From the NCBI GenBank assembly GCA_029844215.1, contig CM056740.1, positions 27,137,873-27,201,872 on the forward strand: a DNA stretch of 64,000 nt, read 5' to 3'. Source of the stretch: Przewalskia tangutica (taxonomy: Eukaryota > Streptophyta > Magnoliopsida > Solanales > Solanaceae). A program made the position numbers and the translations under genes. Position 1 is the stretch's first letter. Each line of letters begins with the position of its first letter. The notes beneath the pieces were generated by a model, which was given only the letters and a program-made list of their open reading frames with translations, did not search any database and was not told the DNA's origin. This document shows positions 47,801 through 56,800 of the stretch, one piece after another.

Positions 47801-50800
47801 AATAATACTGATAACACTGTTGTGTCAAAAAGAACAAAATCCATATGGGTGAATCTTAGGGAAATTTCTCTCACACTATCCCAAATAGCATGATATTCGA
47901 ATTCTACTTTTATGGAAATAATAAGTAATAAACCCTAACTATTTAAACTAGGGAAACATGTCAACTTAATGTCACACTTCTTCCCAAAACTACCTAACAA
48001 AATAAGGAAAGAAGTATCCAATTTCTTCCAAAAACACACGCATATTCCAGCAGCCTTGGGCGTGTATTTCAACCTCTTCCATGGATGCTATCAGGCCAGC
48101 TATATGAATTCATTGACCACGTTTCCTCATTTTAGCTCAACTCATGTCATCATCAAATCAAAATAAATAAAAGTGAAAATAAGTCAAATTCCATTCCGAT
48201 TACTTCCCTTGTATTTTTTTTTTCAGATTGGACTTCTAACTCGTTCAAATGCATAATTATCTAAGTTTAAATTAACTAGCTTATCAATTTTGTAATCTCA
48301 AATATCCTTGAATGAACCAATAGTCCTCCATATTTTTGTACTGTGGGACCTTGTACCGAAGGTGTATATTTTCTTTCTCTTCAGCAGGTCTTTCCGTGGT
48401 TTCTATTTTACTCATAGTTTAAGCTGCTATGTTAGTATTGATATATGCTGTTTTGTCCTCACTATTACCTTTTGTTACTATATCTTATTTTTCTCTGTAG
48501 GAGTTGCCCCAAGGTGATGTCCTTTATGGTTATCGCATTGACGGACCTCAAAATTGGCATGAAGGGCATCGATTTGACGATAGCATTATTTTGATTGATC
48601 CTTATGCAAAACTAATTGAAGGTCGGCGAGCTTTTGGAGATGATAGCAATAAAATGTGTAGATTTTTCGGAACTTATGATTTCAATAGCTTGCCTTTTGA
48701 ATGGGGAGAAAATTACAAGCTTCCAAATATACCCGAGGTAGATTGAGAAGAATTACTTGAATACTTTTCTTCCTCTTGTGCAAATCTAAAGATAATTTGC
48801 TTGCATGTTGATTGACTTATGAGCTATGACTAATGACAGAACTGTCATTATTAAGTGCTAAAAATTTCTGTCATTTAGTTGATCTTGTTATTTCAAGTAA
48901 GAGGAGTTTCGTTTTGTTCTTATGTAGTAATGTTATTGGTTCTTTGGTAGATTGAGCCGTAAGATTATACTCCCTCCGGTTCACAATAAGTGTGCACTTG
49001 GCCTTTTTATTTTGGTTCAAAATAAGTGTCCACTTACATAATAAAGATGAAATTAATTATTTTCTTCCAAATTTACTCCTATTTAGATAAGTGAGTTTTT
49101 ATGTAATCAAGAAACTATATTAATTAGGTAGTATTTGATTAAGGATAGTTTAGTCAAAATACCTATTTCTTTCTCTGTGTTCGTATTTTCTTAAGGGACA
49201 TACAAAATGCTAAGTGGACACTTATTTTGAACCGGAGGGAGTACTACTTAGATCTGCTATACATTACTCTTAAGGGTCGTTTGGTTTGCATTTTAGTTAT
49301 GCTTGGATTATAATGTAGGGATTGTTTTTGTTGTGATTAATATGGAATGAATTGCTATGCTGTGATTAATAATCAAGAAATTGTTATGTGGTGATTAAGA
49401 GATTATTGCTATACAAGATTAACTTTCTCTTATGACATTTGTCTTTGAATAATCTTATCCCCGTATGGCTAATACATGTATTCTTGTTCCACATTGTATC
49501 CCTCATAAAATATTACATAGATTCCTGTATAACTTAATGTTAGTATTATTTGGATACCACCAACCAAACGTTGCATTACATAATGCGACGCTTAAGCAAC
49601 TAACCAACGTTGTATTATTTTATGCTGGATTAGTTATACCAGACAATCAACCAAAACACCCATTAACGTCTTGCTGTATACCCTCTTTTCTTTGGGCAGA
49701 AAAATCTTGTTATATATGAGATGAATGTCCGTGCTTTTACTGCTGATGAAACAAGTGGTTTGGATCCAGATCAACGGGGAAGCTACCGTGGTTTGATTGA
49801 AAAGGTACTTTCATAACTCACCAGTTTGTTTTCCCTTTTACCAAGCATTTAATTTGTTTGGTAAAGTTTTGGTTTACCTTCCTTAATAGCAGTACCGCAA
49901 GTTATACCACGAGTTAACTTCCCAAATACTTGCATTTTTATTTTGGCAAGTTTCAATTTTAAAATTGCTTGTTATGTTCTTTGGCCCTTTTTCTTAGATT
50001 AGATGTCTTTGATTTCTTCATCTTATATTAGTCACTTACAGAAATCTGTAAACTTATTTTAGTCTTCAAGTTATCTGACATTCGTTTACAAGTGTAGATA
50101 CCACATCTTCTGGAGCTTGGTGTTAATGCAGTAGAATTATTGCCTGTCTTTGAGTTTGATGAACTGGAGTTTCAAAGGCGACCTAATCCGAGAGATCACA
50201 TGGTAGACTTACCTTGTCTTTGTGCTTAATAACTTTTTTGTTTGGACTTATTCTTTTCTAGAGATTTCTCTACTCAAGCTAGTTTATGATGATTATTCTT
50301 TCATACCTAAATTATTTTTGTATGTGAGCACGCCTTGTTGAGTCATTATGCTTTCTCTGATGTTCACTACTTTTGAAATTTTTATGGCCTAGTGTATCAG
50401 TAAAATACCAATGCTTTGAATGGTAAAGGCAGAATTAGCATTCCATTTCCACCTTTACTAAGAAATGCCTGATTCACAATAGTTAGATTCTTTAAAATCT
50501 GCCCAAGAGACTCTTAAAGTGGCTGATTGAAATAAGCTCAACTTTTAATATTTATTTGAGAATTAATTGTGAAAAGAAAGAAGAGATTTTAAAATAAATT
50601 GCTTGATTATTCCCTTTAAGATTATATAATGTTTACAAGTAATCCTAATATTAAAAATATAGTAATGCTCATTCATATTTACACAGTTATAGGGATCTGC
50701 ACTTTTCCTATATTTACAAGGAATAGTGTCATGACCCAAAATCTCTAGGCGCAACTGGCACCTAACGAGCCACTACGCGCTAGGTGAACTGTCAATGATA

Positions 50801-53800
50801 ATCTAATGGAAACATCATAATTGTCTCAAACAGTTCCGTGAACACGGATAAAAGAAAGACATCAAAGCAGCGAAAATTCTAAAACAAATACAATGTATTA
50901 CGAGATAGCCCAAATTCGAATACATCTGTCAAGTAGCATCTAAGATAGAGCAAATACATAGTCTGAAAAGAAAAGAAACTGCATAGGATGATATAGAAGC
51001 TGCTCCACGAACCAATTGTGGAAGGCCCACCTCTACTGAAACCTCCACGCTTCTCGAACAAGATCAATGAGGCCCTACAAAACTAGTAGATGGATGTAGT
51101 GAGTGGAATATGGTGAGCCTAAGCCCAGTGAGATCATCGACTGGCTCTTCGTCTTATCCCTCGGAGCAGGTCTTTCAAAATAATACATAAAAAAGCAACA
51201 ACAACGTATATCCAATACAATACTAGAACAAGTTAGACATGTAGCAAGCAGGTACAAGTTAAACCACATCACAAATCCATCTGTTGACTTTTGTGGATTA
51301 GAACCCTAGACCGGTCAATCCAATGTATGGGCCCTTGTGGATACCAGGTAATCCACTAGACGCAAGCCATATGGGTCATTTACTGATACTCGAAACTGTT
51401 AGACCTAAATCTATTATCCCTCACGGATACTAGGGCACAAGTATTCACCTCATTTGAAATTGTCATGTAAGACCAGCTAAAACAATGCATATCATAATGA
51501 CAAATACCCCTAGCATGATTTAACAGTGAAATCTCTATGATGTTGTGAGAAAGCACGGGAAATATTATTAAGATGTGTATCTATATTATTACACTGAGCT
51601 TTGTCTATAGTTATATTCTACACGTTACATAATAATCCTTTTTCATGTGGTAACACTATGCACAAAATCCTTTTCCATGTGGGACACTATATACATTAAT
51701 ATTCTATTCTATCACTCCCCCTCAAGCTGATACATATAAGTCATATGTGCCAAGCTTATTACAAATGTAATTAATACGAGGACCAATGAGGAACTTGGTG
51801 AAAATATCTGCAAGCATTTCATTTGACTTCACAAATTTTATAACAATACCTCCCGAGTATTTTCTTTTAAGAAAGTGACGGTCAATCTCAATGTACTTGG
51901 TTTGACGCAATATGAAGGCCGCTTAATTATCACACAAGTTTCATCTGACTGATTTCTCTAAATTTCAATTCTCTGAGCAACTGTTTGATCTAAATTAGCT
52001 CACAAATTGCTATAACCATTGCTCGATACTAAATCGAGCAATCACATTCTATTTCTTACTCTTCCAAGACATCAAATGACTTCATACTAAAACACAATAT
52101 TTAGTCTATTAGAAAGTTATCCTGCCCAATCAACGTTTGTATATCCAACATTTGTTCATGGCCTCGATCCTCGATGTGTAGTTATTCGTCTGGAGTTGAC
52201 TTAGTTGACTTTATATATTACTTTCCAATGAGTAAATTCATAAACCGACTTACAACTCACATGAAAAGAAATGTTAGGTTTAGTCACTGTGAGATAATTC
52301 AACTTACCAATCAATCACAATATTTCAGGATAAGTGAGTGGCTCCCCTTGTTCGAGAAGGAGTTTAGCATTCAGATCCATAGGAGTGCAATAGGTCTACG
52401 TCTAATCATTCCTGTCTCCTTAAGAATGTCTAAGTCATACTTTCATTGTAAAAAAAACAATGCCTGATCTAGATTGAGCCACCTCAATACCTAGAAAATA
52501 CTTCAGTCTGCGAAGGTCTTTAATTTAGAAGTGCGGGAAGAAATGTTTCTTCAAATTAGTGATACCATCCTGATTAGTGTCGGTAATAAAATATTGTCAG
52601 CATAGATAACCAAATAAACACAAATTTAGATTTCACAACGAGTCATACCAATTACCAAACTCCTGAATTATTGTGCTGAACTTTCTAATCTAGGCTCGAG
52701 GAGACTGTTTGAGACCATAGAGTGATCGACAAAATCGGCATACAAGGCTAGTAGACTCCCCCGACCAACAAACTAAGTGGTTGCTCCATATAGACTTCAT
52801 TCTCAAGCTCATCATGGATAAAAACATTCCTAATGTCCAACCGATAAAGAGGCCAATGACGAACAACAACCATGGATAGAAAAAGATCGATATATGCTAT
52901 TTTAGGTATGTGAGGGAAAGTATCATTGTATTCAAGCCCAAATATCTGAGTATACTCCTTAGCAACAAGGCGAGCCTTAAGCCGATCAACTTAACCATTC
53001 TGACCAATTTTGACTACATAAACCCAAATAACAACCAATAGTAGATTTATCTGAAGGAAGAGGAACAAGCTCCCAAGTACCACCACATGTGAAGCAAACA
53101 TCTTGTCAATCATAGCTTGTTACCATGAATGAGAAAGTGCTTCCCCTGTAGACATAAGAATGGAAATGAAGGACAAAGATGATACAAATGTATAATAGGG
53201 TGATTACATACGATGATAACTTTAAAAGATATAATAGGGTTAGTATTACTAGTGGATTGTATACTTTTTTAGGTGTAATTAGTTGGCTAGGAGGAGACAC
53301 GTCTGCAGTAGGTGCAGCTTCCGGTGCAAGACGTGAGTCATCTGTGCCTGATGCTGGACGAGGACGACGATGATAAGTCTGACACTATAGATGTAGAGTT
53401 AATCATAAATTCCTCCTAAGTCAGTATAGATAAGATCATAGAGATATAGGATAGTAGCAAAGGATACCCCTTTGGAATGACTTGGTGACCCCACCAAAAA
53501 AAGCTCAAAAAGTGATCGGAACTGGAGGCAGATGAGTGGGGTTCTGCGGTAGCGGCTTTTTGGAGTTTGGTCGTCAAAACTTTCTGAATATCATAGTAAT
53601 ATTAGTTTTCGAAATACACTCGTAGAATGTGGTATTGACGCGGACAACCACTTATGTTACCTGAAAATTGCACTGAAATTTTCATGCCGGAACTCGGAAG
53701 AAGTTGGCATTTTGCACTGGCAATATCTTCTAACCAAGACTTCGATACCATGTGAGAAAGCATGTGAAAATATTGTTAAGATGTGTTTCTACATTATTAC

Positions 53801-56800
53801 TTTGAGCCCTTTTTATATTATAGCTATATTCTACACATTACATAGTAATCCTTTCCCATGTTGGATACTATATACATAATCCTTTTCCATGTGGGTCATA
53901 ATATACATTAATATTCAATAAATACAACAACAACAAACCCAGGTTAATCCCACAAGTGGTCTGGGGAGGTGATACGATTCCTAAGAGGGAACTCTAAGGA
54001 ACAACTAGAAATTAAATGCATTGAAAGATAGAAGCAAGACACAAATGATAATGAATTTATGAGCAAACTTGGATTAGTTACCAAACCCTCCCAATCGAAT
54101 TCAACCTAGAGCACCTATACTATTTGAAATCAACAAACAGTAACCCAAATGAATCCACAAGTGAGTTACTCAATATGAAATCAAGGACAAGGTTCAATAG
54201 ACAATGTAAACAAGCTCACACATGCGGGGTTAATATTCTAATAAATGCCATGCTTAATTTGTAGAAAACAATTGTAATAATGCTTTAAGTCTTGATAGAG
54301 GCATGTCATAGTCATAAGAATATGTCATACAATAGTAGTTCAAAATAGTATAAATGACCTAGAACGTACTCGCCCAACAACGTACAAGTATTTAGATAGC
54401 AGTAATGCACATTTCAAGTCATGTTTTGGAAAAGCATGAAATAAGTTAAAAGTCTCACTCACCTTTGAAGTCCGTGAGATTCCCCAAACCAAGCATTGTC
54501 CAATTCTCCAACCAAACAACCTTTAATAGGCTTAATCTTTGAAAAATATGGAATAACACGTCAAATTAGGCTAAGTGGTCCATTTTAATAATTTTTAGAA
54601 ATAAAGTCAACCCTGAAAGTCAACTTATCGGTCAACCTGGTTAAAACCTGAAAAATATTACACGGACAGATTACTATGAGCTTTTAAATCCAATTTTATG
54701 ATCAAGTTCCAATCTTGATTCGATTTACTAGGTCAAATCCCTAGTTTTTTGTTTTAGGAACTAGGTCTAAAATCCCCAATTTCACCATCTTAAATCGTGT
54801 TTCTACCATGGAAATTCGATAATAATCAAAGATAATACTCAAGGAGTGATGTATAATCATACCTCAATGATGTGTGTTGAAAACATTCCAAAAATGAATC
54901 ACCCACGAGGTCTCCTTTGTCAAAGTTGATGAAAATCTGATCTGAATTTAGTCGCTGCTTATTTTATACTGGCCAGGTCTTATTCACGAATGCGGACAAG
55001 ATCTCACCATCATGTGGATCAATGACTTGGTCAATCCCAGTTCCTTATTCGTGATTCCAGATCATCACACGTGTTCACAAAGGTCAACGTCATCAACCCT
55101 TCGCGTTCCCGACCAGTCTCACGCTACCGCGAAGGCTTTTCAGTCTAGACTAGCCAACACAGCCTCCTTTTAGGGACCGCAACCATCCGCTCTGCGATTG
55201 TGTGAACCAGATCTGGGCACCAGAAACTTTAGCACCACTTTAAGTCTCCAACTTGTCCGAAACAACCCTGAGCCCCTGAGATCTCGACCCGAACCAACAT
55301 ACAATTAAGATTGACTATATCGACATGTGTTGCCCAAAACCTTAATTTAAACACAATTGCTCGAAATGAGGTGTCGGGTTATTATAAATAGGCTCTTGCC
55401 ATATAATTAATCTCCTACTTCTTAACATTCCCCCTCAAGTTGGAGCGTATATATTGTATATTCCTAACTTGGCACAAATATTCTCAAATCTGGAGCCCAA
55501 AGCGATTTTGTAAAGATATCTGCTAGATGATCACTCGAGTTGACGAAACCTGTCATAATGCACCCTGATTCAATTTTTTGTCGAATAAAATGACAGTCTA
55601 CTTTCATTCTTTCATGAAACACCGGGTTTGAAGCATTGTGTATTGTAGCTTATTGTCGTATACCAATTTCGTGGGTGCATCTCCACCACACCTCAATTCT
55701 TGGAGAAGTTGTTTTAACCATATAAGCTCACATGTACCAGAAGCCATTGCTAGGTATTCTGCATCTGCACTTTTGAGCTAGTTTGTAGCTACTACTTCTT
55801 ACTTTTTTGTTTTTTTCCAGATATTAGGTTTCCTCTAATTAAAACACAGTACCCTGAAGTGGACTGAAGAGTATTTTCTTTAGATACTTCTTTTCCTTCT
55901 TCCCATCTACTTTGTTCTATGCTACCTGCAGAAACTTGATGAAGAAATGCTTTGTGTATATATTTGATTTTCATGTATTGGAAAAGTCTTCATTGACTAC
56001 TATGGTTAATTAAAGGGGCAGAATGCTCTTGGTTTGACTAAATACTTTTGGACTCATGTTAACTTTAGATCAATACATGGGGTTACTCAACAATAAACTT
56101 TTTTGCTCCAATGAGTCGATATGCAAGTTGTTGTGGCGGACCTGTCAGTGCTTCCCGAGAGTTCAAAGAAATGGTCAAGGCCTTGCATGGTGCTGGAATT
56201 GAGGTTTGCCTTATACCAGTGTGATCCTTCAAGAGCTTGCTATAAATATCCATTATGTCTCTTCTACCTTTTCAACCATCTATCTGAAGATTTTGGTTTT
56301 TCTTTCTCACGGTTTTTCATTCTACAGGTCATTTTAGATGTTGTTTATAATCACACAAATGAAGCTGATGATGAAAACCCGTATACAACCTCATTCCGAG
56401 GAATAGACAACAAGGTAAAGGAACTTATTCAAGATAATAGGTCTTGGTCAATATTTGGAATATTTGTAAGTTACTATGATTTGGACAACATCTACATTTT
56501 TGTGTTAGCAGGTTCAGGGGGTATTGGGTTTTGTTAACAGATAGCTTTTTTAGTAATCAAGATCATCGTCGAGATAAGTCTTGATGGATGCATCAACTGG
56601 CTACAAGAATAGTTGTTTGCATAACTTTTACGGAGCTGGTCAACTGTAGTGACCTTTGACAGTATTTTTACTTTCTGTTCTGCAGCTTAATATGGAGTGC
56701 ATGATCTACCATCATATATAGTTAAAGTGCTAGAACTTGCTTTCCCCCCCTTCCTCTGCTATAAACCTTCTCAATTAAGCTGCATCAGACCCATAGTTTA

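Larger units (their letters stand above)
41358..48500 (+). other. Intron 5 (7.14 kb), transposon-rich
   Basis: The contents in order are a possible solo LTR (42059-42207), a 704-bp insertion with a tRNA-like module (42492-43195), a truncated SINE (43306-43365), about 2.4 kb of LTR-like repeat (43378-45880) and a PIF/Harbinger remnant (46111-47563). From 47564 to 48500 the sequence is AT-rich with nothing recognised. Confidence 0.7.
50203..56068 (+). other. Intron 8 (5.87 kb), three-level transposon nest
   Basis: An antisense copia (LTR remnant before 50722 and 55392-55435, coding remnant 55436-55960) was entered by a gypsy LTR (50727-55386, AATAG duplication), which in turn holds another copia (51544-53926). 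Outside the nest (50203-50620) nothing is recognised. Confidence 0.75.

Noticed and set aside
53179..53373. Plus-strand frame ending GASGARRESSVPDAGRGRR
   Set aside because: It lies inside the antisense copia B internal region and is a mirror frame of decayed pol sequence.
56121..56537. Single 138-codon frame through exons 9-10 and intron 9
   Set aside because: It crosses clear GT and AG splice sites and shifts out of the enzyme's frame. Spliced exons 56069-56203 and 56328-56414 give the conserved protein.
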